Of a DNA stretch of 64,000 bases, positions 46,717 through 59,097 are shown one piece after another. Made by a program: the position numbers and the translations under genes. The notes beneath the pieces are model-generated. The model searched no databases. It was not told the DNA's origin and saw only the letters and a program-made list of their open reading frames with translations. The DNA comes from Siphonodentalium dalli (Eukaryota; Mollusca; Scaphopoda; Gadilida; Siphonodentaliidae), in contig CP136066.1 of assembly GCA_032622095.1 (NCBI GenBank), positions 91,781,319 to 91,845,318 on the forward strand. The letters are read 5' to 3'. Numbering within the stretch: position 1 is the first letter of the stretch; the number at the start of each line of letters is the position of its first letter.

Positions 46717-46977
46717 TAAAAAAAAAATAAAAAAATTGCATTGTCTCAAAAATCAAATTTGCTTCTAAAAATAGGCGCCTGGTGTGTTGTATAGTCCCAA
46801 GCATGTTCTAAGAGCAATGCTCGCCATGTTTCGGAGGCATAAAATATATAACATTGCTGCTGTGCCGAACCTCATATATACATATATATAAAGAGACCTT
46901 AAAATGTGAATATAGTGTCCTAAGTGCGACGTCGGACTCGGGAATACAGCGGCCATTCGAGCTTCCTTTTTTGGGGT

Positions 46978-47064
46978 TGCTTCGGTGGCCGTGTGGTATT
47001 AACGTCGGACTTTGAGTCGCAAGGCGCGCTCGCCGTCGGGCCAGGGTTCGTATCCCACCCAATC
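46978..47064 (+). mobile_element. tRNA-derived SINE head, copy 2
   Basis: Nearly identical to copy 1, with A box TGGCCGTGTGG and B box GGTTCGTATCC, then a poly-A tail of about 13. The copies share flanking sequence, so they arose by block duplication rather than by two insertions. Confidence 0.65.
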
Positions 47065-47165
47065 CCCCAAAAAAAAAAAAAATGTCTCAAAAATCTAAAT
47101 TTATACTATTATGTATTACTGGTGGTATATCACCTCGTGATAGAACCGTATCTTTTTTCTTGCAG

Positions 47166-47273
47166 ACCTAGAGGTATCGGAAGAGATATCGCCGAACATA
47201 TCGATCCCATTGAACAACTCAGTCTTTACAAACATGGAATTCAAGCACATGGCGCTGTCGGCACTCGATGGGT
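47166..47273 (+). CDS. Lectin gene 1, exon 4: linker
   Basis: The acceptor TTTTTTCTTGCAG is strong and phase 1 matches exon 3. It encodes LEVSEEISPNISIPLNNSVF, then TNMEFKHMALSALDG, with N-glycosylation sequons (NIS, NNS), and ends at a GTAAGT donor in phase 1. It is a polar spacer between the CTLD and the PAN-like domain. No domain of its own is recognised. The last residues (MALSALDG) may begin the next domain. Confidence 0.6.
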
Positions 47274-48746
47274 GTAAGTATATAAGTAGGACACATGGAC
47301 ATGTTTAGAACGTCTGTTGGGGATGTTCACTTCCGAATTTCCAACTTCACCACTTGGCTCAAGCCAATTCCGAATTCTAATAATTACATATGTACCCACT
47401 TGAGTTAGAAACTTCCACTAGAGCTTAAATTTAGTGGTGGGAATTCCAATGTGAAACCCCCCATTATAGTTAGAATTTTTCAACTGTGAGGCCAAGTTTA
47501 GTCAAAAATGTAACTAAACAATTACGACTTTTGGCCTAAAATCAACATACTTCATACTAGATATTAGTTGCAAAGTTAAACTACCATATCACTTTCAACC
47601 AATTTTCCAGTCTGGAATTTTCAACTGCTGTTGTTTCACGCGTGTGGAATTTCCAACTGTTGAAATTTTGACCACAGCTGAAGTGATACACCCACCCAAC
47701 CACCCATGCACGTTGTTACGTTATTGGTAGAGCATAATTACACTGCCAATCGACACTCCAGTTTGGTATATATAGGTATAAGGCTAAATACATTTATGTC
47801 ACACTAACACTCTAACGTCTACAGTGGAGTAGCAGAGACCACGAACAGGCCTGAATATTTTTTTTTAGATGAATCACGTCGCCGACCACCAAGACGATCT
47901 ATATATCAAAATGATCACACGCGGAGTTGCTACGAGAGGGTTTGTGACAAATATTGACTCTCGTCGTTTACCAACATTGTCAGAAGCCCGCGACTATTGT
48001 ATACGCTCATGCTCTCCACAATAAAACGGGGTGTACGATACCCTTAAATATAAATTACCTTCCTGGCTCAAATCCCCATTATTCTAACATCCCTATTGAA
48101 ATTTTGAATCGATGAATACTTACAATCTTCCATGTTCCAACACTTTACGCACTTCACAAATTGAGCAACATGATGCCAGGTTCCACATAAAACGTTGGAG
48201 CATATATGCATGTATATCCCTTTACCCATACAATTTAATACCCGATTCTGATTCTGATTCTGAATACCGCATCACGCGTGGCTCGTCCTTATTAGATGGT
48301 GCATTGACTCGAAACACTGCTGCGTCCCCCGTGGTTGTGGTTGCCATACAATTAAAATCGCTCACATCCAAGTTTCTAAAAATTCTATACGACTGAACAC
48401 AAACTCTTTGGTATCGTAAGTTTCAATCCAAGAAAATAGTACCGAAAGAGTACAATTCCATACCTTTATATGTGAATCTCCCACTCAGTTAATACCCATC
48501 CTAACAATTGACAAACTTACGCGACTATCTGACGTCATCTTGACTTCTTGCCCTTACTTGCGAATAGCACCCCGTAACGTTTGTTTACACTTGACCATAC
48601 GGTACAATCGGTTTGACTATTCAGCGATCAATTTCACGATTCAGTGGCTTGACAACGATGCAACGGCATTTTAACGATTCAGCGACCGTATTATACACGA
48701 TATTTTATGACAAACTTTGAATTGGGACGATAAAAGTTGGTTTCTT

Positions 48747-48807
48747 CTTGTGTTCATTGTAGGCATATAGAGTATAATATAAATTATATGCCTACAATGA
48801 ACACAAG
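48747..48807. repeat. Hairpin, 23-bp perfect arms
   Basis: CTTGTGTTCATTGTAGGCAT and its complement are separated by about 15 bp. It is immediately followed by the larger palindrome at 48821-48921. Confidence 0.85.
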
Positions 48808-48820
48808 AATAAATAGATCT

Positions 48821-48921
48821 CATCCCGTGTGTATTCCGTGAGTCAACCTGGAGGACTTGCATAGTCTATATTATAGACTATGCAAGTCCACCAGGTTGAC
48901 TCACGGAATACACACGGGATG
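48821..48921. repeat. 101-bp near-perfect palindrome
   Basis: CATCCCGTGTGTATTCCGTG, AGTCAACCTGG and GGACTTGCATAGTCTATA are mirrored exactly apart from one or two bases. There is essentially no loop (TATATTATAGA). Lectin intron 4. Confidence 0.9.
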
Positions 48922-50528
48922 AAATCTATACATAAAATGAGTCACAATCGACTTGGTCAAATCGGGACCATCAGATCAAAAAGCGAACCGATAGCAAAAA
49001 GCCATTTCTTGGCTACAAGGGTACATTAGCAGTGCGAAAATTAACATCCACCGTAAGCTTTGATACGCATAAATGAAGAATATGTTCAATTTGTACCTCT
49101 GTTGACGCAATATTCGATTAAACTCAACGCAGAGATACAGTATATAACAACTTGAATATGATTATGCTACTCGTTGAGCGGTAATTTTAATTTGTAAGAC
49201 GTATCTGACACTTATAGAACAGCTTAGTTCTGCGCGTAAGGTCACGTAAAGGCCATACATGTTACATCATTAATTTTAGGCACCGTGCCCTCGTTGTAAT
49301 GAACATATCCTGGATTCAATACTGTGTACAGACTGACCCCGTGCACCAGGTCCAGTGATGCCATATAGACCAAGTCACCTATATGAGATATCCACCTGTC
49401 GCTAACCGAACATTCTGATATTTGAACATGACCAATTAAATGCCCAACATACCTGAACATCTTCCCTCTTAGTGAACCCAGTGGTTTTTGTAATTTTTTG
49501 AAAGTTGACTTGTTCATTCGAAAATGTCGCCACTCACCATAACATGAGTTATAAGCTATTTTATATTCTGATTAGCGGGTATGCCCTACATATAGAGATA
49601 TCCTTGAAAAATATTGAGGAGAGGACTTTAAAAAAGCATTTTGCTTGTTGTCCAATCCTCTTCATAAATCTCTATGTATCTACATGTATATTGCGTCTGT
49701 GTTATATGTTTGATTTTTTAAAATAAATATTGTTTACACCAAAAATATTGACCGTTGAGTCACTCTTGGGCGTGGGTGTCTGAAACTGAAAATAATGAGC
49801 AACAATTAAGTCATACACATGCATGCATATGCATCGATATTCCGACTAAAACTATGACATGGGAGGCAATCGTGTGCATGCCTCTCAGTTTCATGGGATG
49901 TGTGTCCAAACATCTATTCATTTTTTTTATTAACGTGATATGGAATTTCACCTGGCTCCAGATAAAGAGTCATAATCTCATATTCGTAAGCTCTCGTGAT
50001 TGTCGTGCCATGATACTGCCATATCAGCCCACGTTAGACAAAATAACAACGTGTAACTCATATGTGAATGCACAGCGAGCATGACTCTCATTAGAAAACG
50101 AACACAAGTGAATGAAATTTCAATTGCTGGTAGCATAATCGTCTGTCACAGTCGCATATTCGGCGTTGTCAATTGAGTGTGATGGTACCCCTCCCAAGTA
50201 TGGCTATCAATCGACCAATCACACAACTGAAGTGAACATTAGTTGTGAAAAATCGCCCAAATCCTTATGGCTATGTTAATATTTGGTTTCCACTCAATAT
50301 CATATGACATGATATTTCAACGTTTCAAGATAGCGGTTACTAATTAGAGACATGGTAATAGGTTTCATACGCAAAATGTTAAAAAAAAAAAATTCTACCT
50401 GGAACCCTGCATGAAGACAATTATTGAGAATAAAATATTTCAATAGTTTTCAATTCGAACGTAAATCGATTTGTGCTTCGAAGTTAAGCTATAATGATGG
50501 ATGTTATACATGTCTTCAAATTTTTCTC

Positions 50529-50672
50529 TTAACCCTTTCTTAACGGGAGTTGCGCTGGTGCAGCATTAAATACCACGTGCAAGTGCATTCTGTTATATAT
50601 AGGAGTCTCCCTATAGGCGACTCCCATATATAAGAGCATGCATTGGCACAGAAGCTCCAGTCATGAATCGCT
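50529..50672. mobile_element. TTAA MITE (piggyBac-type), one-hairpin copy
   Basis: The left end TTAACCCTTTCTTAACGGGA is intact. One hairpin is present (AAGTGCATTCTGTTATATAT with its partner AGAGCATGCATTGGC). The right end has AGCTCCAGTCATGAATCG, but its final TTAA is degraded. The second hairpin is deleted. It lies 100 bp upstream of lectin exon 5. Confidence 0.7.
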
Positions 50673-50771
50673 CGACATGCCCTGGCAAATGGTGACGATT
50701 GCAGCTTACGGCATATTTGTTTCTCCGTTCTACATCCCGTGTCTAATCATAAACCTCGTTTTACTTCACAG

Positions 50772-50937
50772 TCGGTGGTGCGTTCTTTCTGTCAAATGGG
50801 AACACCGATCCGATCTCCATTGTACAACACATCGGTTTCTCCAGAGGCTCAAAAGTGGGAGTTGTTGGTCACGTCATGGAAGAATGTGCGGCTGCATGTT
50901 TCAGCAAGATGGATTGCAACTCCTTCGTCATCGTCTG
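50772..50937 (+). CDS. Lectin gene 1, exon 5: PAN/apple-like domain segment
   Basis: The acceptor TTTTACTTCACAG precedes 50772, and phase 1 matches exon 4. It reads FGGAFFLSNGNTDPISIVQH, then IGFSRGSKVGVVGHVMEECA and AACFSKMDCNSFVIV. The EEC-x3-C-x5-C spacing followed by a hydrophobic strand is the signature of PAN/apple domains, which bind proteins or glycans. The best donor is CTG|GTATTC after 50937 (phase 2). If it is not used, the frame runs to a stop at 51034 with a less domain-like tail. The rest of the domain and the gene's 3' end were not located. CTLD plus PAN suggests a secreted recognition protein. Confidence 0.55.
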
Positions 50938-51347
50938 GTATTCATTTTGGAAAAATGTTGAATACACAAATAGAAATACTGGCACCAAGAAGAGAGCAAG
51001 AGCAAGTGGATCAACTGAAATATGTGTGGTATAGACATGAGCAATGAGCAACAAAAAAAAACAACAAAAACAAAAACAAAAACAACAGAGGGATAATTGG
51101 TAGTGTGTGTGCATGGATTTGTTTTATTTTATATTTACTGTGGTTCCAGCATCTGCGCCACATCACACCATTATCAGTTTCATTCAGGGACCTGATGACA
51201 GGAGGGTTTGTTGTTGTCTCACCCAACTTTGTTCAATATTTACAATATTGCATAATTTGATAATGCCTGACCAAAAATAGTTTAAATTGTTCTGACACTT
51301 TTATTTTCCAACCAATGTTGTGCTTAAGACCAAAATTGGAATATTTA

Positions 51348-51920
51348 TTAAAGATACGGGCGGCGTTGGCGGTGGGTATGCTGTTAAAATATTCACCTCC
51401 GTCAAAAGCCGCCATAAACAGAAGATACGGGCGGCGTTGGCGGTGGGTATGCTGTTAAAATATTCACCTCCGTCAAAAACCGCCATAAACAGAAATAATA
51501 GTAAAATATAGACAGAGTTTGTTCTTATACCAATCAGAAATATGTCATTAACAGTATGTTATTGTCAATTGTTTTCCCTTTCTTATGTAAACAAAAGCAA
51601 AAAACGTTACTTTACCTGGTTTTGTTTAGATCCGGATATGGTAAACATAAAGAGCGTTTTTGTTACTGTTTTCCGGATATGGAAATAATAAAGAGCGTTT
51701 ATATCATTTGTGTGTAATTAACCAATAGAATTGCGCTGTGTTATGTAAACAGAAGCATAACTTATGTAACACGATCAGGCTCTTGTTTACATACACCATC
51801 GTACGTCTTGACGACAATATATTATTATGTTTGACAAATGAACAAAACTATATATATTCTATTGACGGCGATTTGAACAAATATGAATATTTCTGCAACG
51901 AACGCCGCCCGTGCCTTTAA
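51348..51920 (+). mobile_element. TIR element E5, copy 2, with a 70-bp internal tandem duplication
   Basis: It starts TTAAAGATACGGGCGGCGTT and ends with AACGCCGCCCGTGCCTTTAA. The first 70 bp (GGCGGTGGGTATGCTG, CACCTCCGTCAAAA, CGCCATAAACAG) occur twice in a row, almost unchanged. It matches 25564-26064 in opposite orientation. Confidence 0.75.
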
Positions 51921-52712
51921 CTGTCGATCAATTTTTGACTGAAAGTTTTATCAAGTTTGGCATGTGTTGCAGAAACAACATCGGGTTGCAACCTGAAAAT
52001 ATGCAACATGACCACGACTTAGAAAAAATATGTCCCCCCCCTTATTTGTGCTGATTTTGGTTTAATTTTGGTTATATATGATCATCAATTGAAACATATA
52101 TACGGGTTCGTGTATTTCAACAGAAATGCGCAAAATGATGCAAAATGAAATGTAATTTAGAAGTAAGCCATACAAAGTATAGGTTATCCGAGTAGTTTAC
52201 TCACAACATCTGCAGCATCACGCACGTTCATGAGAGTTCCGGGTTTATTGCAAATTCTGAGAGGAATTTTGGCAGATTCGGACACCATGCAAGCCGGCGA
52301 GTCAACAGAATTAAAGTAATCAAGATGGCGGAAATAATTCTGGAAGCTTGTACACAATTGAAGTAAACGCCAAAATAAGCTAATTACGGAATTACAATAA
52401 ACATGATCCAATTGTCATTTGGATCAAAAATAGTGTCTAAATACAACACAAAGCCGTTAGATTGTGGCTGGGTAATTGCTTCTGATTTTTGTGTAAAAAA
52501 TGGGTCGGTGTAGAAAATGCATATTGAAAAGTTGAAAAGGTGTGGCTTGAAATGTACTCCGTGGCAGAAGAATGGTGTCGGAAGGATTCATCGTTACAAC
52601 ATTTTGTGTAAAACACTTCGAATCATGAGAGTTCAGCGTGGGCGTGACAACATGTTAATACTGAGCTATATAGGCATGATTGTGTAGAAAACATCTTGTT
52701 CCTTCTAACCTA

Positions 52713-53060
52713 GATCATGACATGAATATCTACTCTGGCTAACGCCCTAGAGATTACATTCCAGCAGTATAAAAAACCTTGGAACTTTTTGATGTTTTGA
52801 CAGGGAACCTTATAAAGTCGAAAAAAAGAACACGGGGAATATATTTCTTAGTTATTATTTGTTTCTTAATAATGTACTTCACTGTAGGTGAATGTCCCAA
52901 CTAAAAAGGAACAGAAAATAACTAAGAAATATATTCCCCGCGTTAGGTTTTCGACTTTATAAGGTTCCCTGTCAAAACTTCAAAAAGTTCCAAGGTTTTG
53001 TACTGGTGGAATATGATCTCTACGGCCGTTAGCCAGAGTAGAGACTCATGGCATGATCTA
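52713..53060. mobile_element. Palindromic MITE, family P, internally deleted
   Basis: ATCATGACATGAATATCTAC and the mirrored GTAGAGACTCATGGCATGAT bound it. The flanks CTTCTAACCTA and CTACTTCTAACC look like a target duplication. The centre is about 180 bp shorter than in the copies at 43823 and 44362. Confidence 0.75.
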
Positions 53061-53689
53061 CTTCTAACCATGACCCAACTATCGAGAGATTCAGCTTCAC
53101 ATTTGGTTAATTGTGTTCGAAGATGCTAGATACTATATATGCATATGAGAATCTGATATTTTGCTATATGTTTGTTATTATTCCCGATCCCCACAACACA
53201 GTCTTGTGTCTGAGTGAACCTAGCTGGGCCTGTACTATAGAATCCCGATGCGTGTAATTATTTCACATAGAAACGTGTCGAATTCTATGACAGCCGTCAA
53301 TTGAGCAGTGTATATAGGGGACTCCGTGTAAATTACCAGAGCAGACACAATCCAGGGGAGGGAGGGGGGGGGGGGGTGGCCTGGAGTTTAGAATTTACTG
53401 GATAAATATTAGCAACAATATATATTTCCCTAATATATAAAACTTATATTGTATCATATCATGTTAATATAGAATGAACATGATCTCAGTTATCCTGGGA
53501 TAACTAGATGTGCACCACGTATCATATCCGCTGCACGGTTAACAGAACAATAACTTTATAGCTGCATCAAATAGTCTATCACTGTAGTGATCATTGATAG
53601 ATTTTTGTTTATAAATTATTCAGCATTAAGTGTGATGCCAAAATATTCCAATTGTCAGCAGACAAACAATTTTATACTTTAGCTGACTG

Positions 53690-55195
53690 TTATTATACTG
53701 CCATGGTGTAACCAAGGAAGTATATTGTTTTTCTATTGGGGCCGTTTTCCGTTTTATTGAAAATACTCAGAAACTAATTGGAGGAGGACCGTGAAATCTC
53801 TAGGGAACGTAGGCATCTAAGGGATACTGAAAATGAAGGTATCGCGATGTCGCCAGAACGCTTCGCCACGGAATGAAATTAAAAAAATAAATATTTTTCA
53901 CTATTATTATTATTATACTCGACACTTTTGCAACGCCTTAATATCTGAACATATGAGGAGTATCGAACTGAAAGTTGGTAATTATGTTGGGGTTAATGAG
54001 TTCTGTGCCTTAGACGCATGACGAATATTGTCCGCGCTTTCTTCGCAGAGTTATCTCCCTTTATACGAAAACATGTCATTTTATTATCTCGGAAATTATA
54101 AGGAGCAAAGCATCGAATATTGGACCGTGTGCACAACTCGATATGCCCTGCAGACCAACGGCATCAAAACTTGTGTCCGAGCTTTTCCTCAGGAGTTACC
54201 GCCCATTAATAGGCAAACCTCAAATTGGTTGTACTCAGCTGTTCTTTTGTATCATTGTAGATAACCGAATTCGGTTTTCGCAGTCCTCTTGGTAGTTGTC
54301 AGTTCATTGCGAAAACAAAAACTGGACAGGGTCGGTCATATATTTTTACATTGGGGTAGGGGCAAATTTTTCGAAAAACAAAATTCTTAACGAAAGTAGT
54401 CTATTAAAGTATGCGCATTCCATGAGTGAAGTTGATCATACAGCAAAACGAAATTTTGAAATCCGATTAGAAACACCAGAGTTGTTGGTCCTGGAAATTC
54501 GCGTTTTTGCGCTGATCTGCTAACGACCGCAACTCCTCTGAAAGTATCCGACATTAAAAGCCGTATCACACGCTGGTGTGACCAGAATAAATAGCGCAAG
54601 TGGTGCGCCAAAATCTGCCAGGTTCGGTTCAGTATTGTGGGTTTGGGGAGGGGGTGGTCCCAGGTCCCAAATGTCTCAGAATCAGATAAAACTTGGAATA
54701 TAACATCTACCATACAAGCTGATTAGGAAACTGAAAACAGATCGTTAATCCGTTGGAAAATGTCGGAGATTTGGTCCCTCAAAGTTTCAAATTGGGCACA
54801 TATGCTTGTCAATTTCAAAAAATGTTAGTCGTCTCTGAATCAGATGAAATCCACATCATCGCATCTCTGAGAGCAGTAGATCACAAAACTGAAAACAGTT
54901 TTAAAATCCGTTGGTAAATAACGAAGTTACGGGCCCTCAAAGTTCGCATTTTGAGCCCATGTTGACAATGTGCTTATCCCGTCACCCAGTTTCGAGGCAG
55001 GGGAGGGGTCACTCCCATACACTTCAGATGAAAATACAAAAGCCAGGATAACATATGGTCACACAACTGAATATTTTGTGTTACTAAACTGCGATTCTTT
55101 CATCCCAATATTTTCTCTATTATTATACTTCCATGGTGTAACCAGGGAAGTATATTGTTTTTCTATTGGGGCCGTTTTCCGTTTTATTGAAAACT
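53690..55195. repeat. Pair of ~75-bp direct repeats 1.43 kb apart
   Basis: CCATGGTGTAACCA, GGAAGTATATTGTTTTTCTA and GGGGCCGTTTTCCGTTTTAT occur at about 53698-53768 and 55130-55195. The homology does not extend, so these are not LTRs. No gene between them; open frames at 54028-54264 and 54970-55347 look repeat-derived. Confidence 0.6.
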
Positions 55196-55489
55196 TTATC
55201 AAATTTTTTTATTGCATATTCCGAATTGGACGAGAGATTCGGACTCGAATATACCGCTTAAAAATATTTTTACCCAGTACTTTCCGCGTTACGGGGTATG
55301 GAAATATTGCAACTACTTTTCCTGCCAAATCGAAATCGGCTGGTTAAAGAGCAAGATAATGTCGTAGCATGTACGTTGACATACTTTATTTACGTCCCAG
55401 AAGTTTGACGGCTATACTATACATGTAACATGCCCAACGGAGAATGCGTGTCAGTATGGGTTGAGAATTTAGTAAAATACCACGAAAAT

Positions 55490-56110
55490 TGCAAAGGGGG
55501 GGGGGGGAATTCAAACATCGAGATAATTTTTTTTGACGAGTACATCTGATGGCTAGTGTTCACGCGCATCCAGAGGGCGATTTTCTAATTTTCAGATGGA
55601 ACGGTTTACTCGTGATAACGCTATATATCATAAATATGTATACTTCTGTAGTGTATCACTAGCCGATTTTTAGCCCCAAATCCAAACGGGCTAATGTAGG
55701 AGCGAGTTTAGTGCGGTGGTACGTAAGCCGGTATACTGTAGGTATGCATCAAAAATTTGACCTCTCTAATATAAACGCAAACTGCTCACGGGAGTGTTTG
55801 TGTCGGGTGGGTTCAGATTTGGCAAATTCCACCGAAGATCAAATGGGGAAAATTACTCCGAAAATCACATATTGAGATAAAAACTTTTCGATGAGTGGAT
55901 GCGATAAGTAGTATCTAAACGCAAGATTAGTACACTTTTTAATGATTTATATCGAACGGTTTAACCCTGGTAGCGTATAACGTTGTAACGGGTGATATAT
56001 ATTACTCAAATTCAAACCCTCTATTCATGATGCAAATTCAAACAGACTTATCAAGAAGCAAGGTAAATGTATGAATATGCTCACCGATATACTATATAGG
56101 TATGTCCGCT
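55490..56110. repeat. Two diverged ~365-bp repeat units
   Basis: The ordered landmarks poly-G/GGAAAATT, GAGATAA, GATGAGTG or GACGAGTA, GAACGGTTTA, CGTATAACG-like and CGGTATACTGTAGGTATG recur in 55490-55755 and 55850-56110. Noncoding. Confidence 0.4.
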
Positions 56111-56119
56111 CTACTGTAA

Positions 56120-56540
56120 AGTAACCTATTGTCACGATTTGACCTGTCCAAAACACTCCCCGGACAAAAGTTTTCCTAGGTATAAAATTTCGTCGAAATC
56201 CGTTCGTTTTACCCGATTTGACTTTGAACTGATCATTTCGAAGGTCAATGTCAGGTCGGGGTCACGACTTGACCCGCCCAAAAGACTCCCCGGACAAAAG
56301 CACCCCTAGGTATCGAATTTTGTGGAAATCAGTCTGTTTTACCCGATTTGACCTTCGATTGACCTTTTTGAAGACCAATGTCAGGTCGGGGTCACGATTC
56401 GACCCGCCCAAAACACTCCCTGGACAAAAGTACCCACATTTATCAGATTTCGTCAAAATCCGTCCAGCAGTTTTCCCGGCCATAGTTGACAGACAAACAA
56501 ACAGACAGACAGAAGTACCAAAATATATATTAAATTTAGA
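56120..56540 (-). mobile_element. Truncated Helitron-like copy
   Basis: On the minus strand it starts near 56540 with AATATATATTTTGGTACTTC, a TCTG tract and ACTATGGCCGGGAAAACTGC, matching the 5' part of copy 1 at 32884. It then has three GACCTTGAC-type units and is lost near 56120 without a 3' hairpin/CTAG. Confidence 0.6.
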
Positions 56541-56915
56541 AATGTCAATGCAAGTCCACCATCGGATCGTAAGGCACCAATATGCATTCGCACGAAGAGG
56601 AACACACATATACGCATAACACTCACATGGGATGGGATGGAATACCATGGAAGTATATCTGATTCCATGGAATCTGACCTCTAGTTAGCATTATTTTTGG
56701 GCAATTAATCGATTCTGACAACTGAAGCGGCATTTAAAAAAAAAATTGTTGTTGGAATCTGATGATATTGGGACCATCGAATCGGAATGCGTACCTTTCA
56801 TATTGATCAATATTTTCCAGCTATTCGTGCGTTCCATTATACCATTGACAGGTTTCTTGGTTTTGTAACCCGTATAGTGCCAGTATCCAGTGATAACCTG
56901 AGAGCGCTAACCCTA

Positions 56916-58279
56916 GGCACAAACGTCGCACTACCGACGACTCGAATTCAATTATTTGAATTCGAGTCGACAAAAGTGCGACGTTTCTTTCAAATAAATG
57001 CGAGTAGACGCACTACCGACGAAGAATGCGTGTGGGCAACACGAATCTAATTGCTGATGCGTCTGAGATCCGTGTTTGAAACAAACGTCGCATCACCGTC
57101 CACTCGAATTTATATCGGAGAAATGCAAACGAGCTATATAATGATATGCTAATGAGGGAATTCCAATTGAAACTGGAAAACACCAGCGAGTATGACGTAA
57201 TTTGGTGGTATTTGAATTTGACCAACATTTGCATATTTTCCTACTTTTGGTCCAACATTTTGACTGAAATGGCCATCAGTCGGGAAGCTTGTGTCTGGTT
57301 CCTCATGACCCCCGTCGCCAGCCAAAAAACTGCTAATTATTTTCCTATGCATTTGTTCAAAATTATAAACTTAAATGGTCATCATTTGGAAGTTTTCCAA
57401 CCTTCGTGGGGGTGTCAGGTTGGAAATTCCCAACACTTGGAAAGCTTGAGGCCAGTCTAGATGCTATAGGTTTTTTTGCGATTTTCATGTTCATATTTCA
57501 AAACGTTTCTTCCACCGTGCCCAACTATGATCGGATTTTTGTTGGAATCTGATGATATGGGACCATCATAGTAATTAACAGGTAGTGAAAAGTCATTACT
57601 ATTAACTATTAATTTTTCTTCTACTGGCAGAACCATGGTCCGCGCAGTGCATGATCACAAGTTTATACTGATCCATTCAGAATAGGCTATCATCCAGACA
57701 TGTGAAGGAACAGCCAAGCGGGGTGCAAAATGAATTACGCAAATTTATTAGCCCCCCCCCCCCCCGCCAACGGAGACCCTCTAGCTACACGTCCCTGTCC
57801 GCCATATTTATTTTACCACGTGGTTTAAGATAGGCATACTGACGCAATATAGTGTTATACCGCGTTGACATCAACTTGCTATTAAACTGTTAAACAGGTA
57901 CAACGTTTTCGTATAAAAAGTAAACTGGACCTGATTCTTTCAGACAAGTTCAGAGCAAAATACCACCTGAAGAATCATGTCCAACCTAAAATATGTGTCA
58001 AATACCTACGAAATAGTGATATCAATCCAATAATTTCCACTCCTCAGTATATTAACATTAATTTCGTCGCATGGAAGTCAAAAGCCACATTTCTCACTAA
58101 ATTTTACGTTTTATAATTGATATATAACTTCATATTTTAGCCATTTATGCCATTTTAAGAAATCAGATTCGTCTTGAATTAAATGCGACGTTTGTTTCAA
58201 CAGACGAATTTAGAATTAAACTCGAGTTTAATTCGAATTGAATTCGAGTCATCGGTAGTGCAACGTTTGTTCCAAGTGT
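56916..58279. mobile_element. 1.36-kb TIR element
   Basis: The left end GGCACAAACGTCGCACTACC then GACGACTCGAATTCAATT is inverted at the right end (AATTGAATTCGAGTCATCGG then TAGTGCAACGTTTGTTCC). Further GTCGCA..AAACAAACGTCGCATCACC copies lie inside near 57080 and 58190. A member of the GGAAATTCCCAAC family (57200-57470) and a 14-C tract (57752) are inside it. No transposase. Confidence 0.65.
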
Positions 58280-58329
58280 AAGTGTCAGCGTGAGTGTCAT
58301 ATATCATATATGAGTGTCATCGGCATCGA

Positions 58330-59035
58330 CCCACAATGACATACTTGTGCTGACCATCCTGCAGAATTTTCAGTATTTGGGAAAAAATGATGGCTCGCAT
58401 CTAGCGGTCACCCAAACAGATCCATATGAAGTGTTCGGTGGCGATCGGAGGAGGGATGTGGACTGCAGGGTGTGCCAAAGGATTTGCAAAGGGTAAGATC
58501 CAAGATGGCCGCTGGCGGCCATGTTTATTAACGAAATTCGGAACATATTTATGGCTCCCATCTAGAGGACACAATGAAGATCCATACCAAGTTTGGTGAT
58601 TATCGGAAGAGGGATGTGTTCTGTATATGGTGTTCCTGAGGATTTAGTCATGCACAGAGTAAAATCGGAGATGGCTGCCGGCGGCCTTGTTTTTCACCGA
58701 CAATGGTTCAAATTCGATAGCTCACATCTAGAGGTGATTCTAAACATTTTAGAAAATTTTCAAATAAATTCTCCAATAAATGTGTGCTTCAGGGTGTGCC
58801 GATGGATTACAATTTGAAATCCAAGATGGCTGCTGGCGGCCAATGTTTTTAACGAATTTCTGTCACAATAGGAGGCCCCCATCTACAGGTCATCCCGAAG
58901 ATCCATATGAAGATTGGTGACGATGAGATGAGATATGTGACATGTAGGGTGTGCTAACGACGAAAGTTGACGGACAAGCGGACGGACGAGTGCCAACCCA
59001 TGGCAATAGCTCAAACACGTCCAGTTAAGCTAATA
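58330..59035 (+). repeat. ~165-bp tandem units with CAAGATGGC motif
   Basis: About four units are recognised by ATCCAAGATGGC(C/T)GC, GGCGGCC, CCCATCTAGAGG and GAAGATCCATA, near 58370, 58500-58535, 58665-58700 and 58825-58865. The block ends with AAGTTGACGGACAAGCGGAC and CCCATGGCAATAGCTCAAAC, a 3' end style seen in mollusc repeats (from memory). Noncoding. Confidence 0.65.
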
Positions 59036-59097
59036 AAAGGGAGCACACTTGAGTGAAAAAACACACAGTAAACATCGATGAAAAATTCAGGAACATA

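Larger units (their letters stand above)
46466..47100. repeat. Compound repeat: inverted arms and duplicated SINE-bearing block
   Basis: GAGGTTCGGCACAGCAGCAA (46478) and its complement near 46850-46876 form inverted arms. A block starting ACCTCATATATACATATATA is present twice in direct orientation (about 46537-46735 and 46868-47090), each copy holding a tRNA-like SINE head. The block ends about 65 bp before lectin exon 4. Confidence 0.75.

Noticed and set aside
46629-47064. Two tRNA genes
   Set aside because: A and B boxes are good, but the acceptor and anticodon arms do not form a convincing cloverleaf, and A-rich tails indicate SINE heads.
53690-55195. LTR retrotransposon suggested by direct repeats 1.4 kb apart
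   Set aside because: The matching segments are only ~75 bp, lack TG..CA ends, and enclose no gag-pol motifs, primer site or polypurine tract.
57600-57720. Next exon of lectin gene 1 after the acceptor TTCTACTGGCAG
   Set aside because: Joining exon 5 in phase 2 creates an immediate stop codon, and the frame is short.
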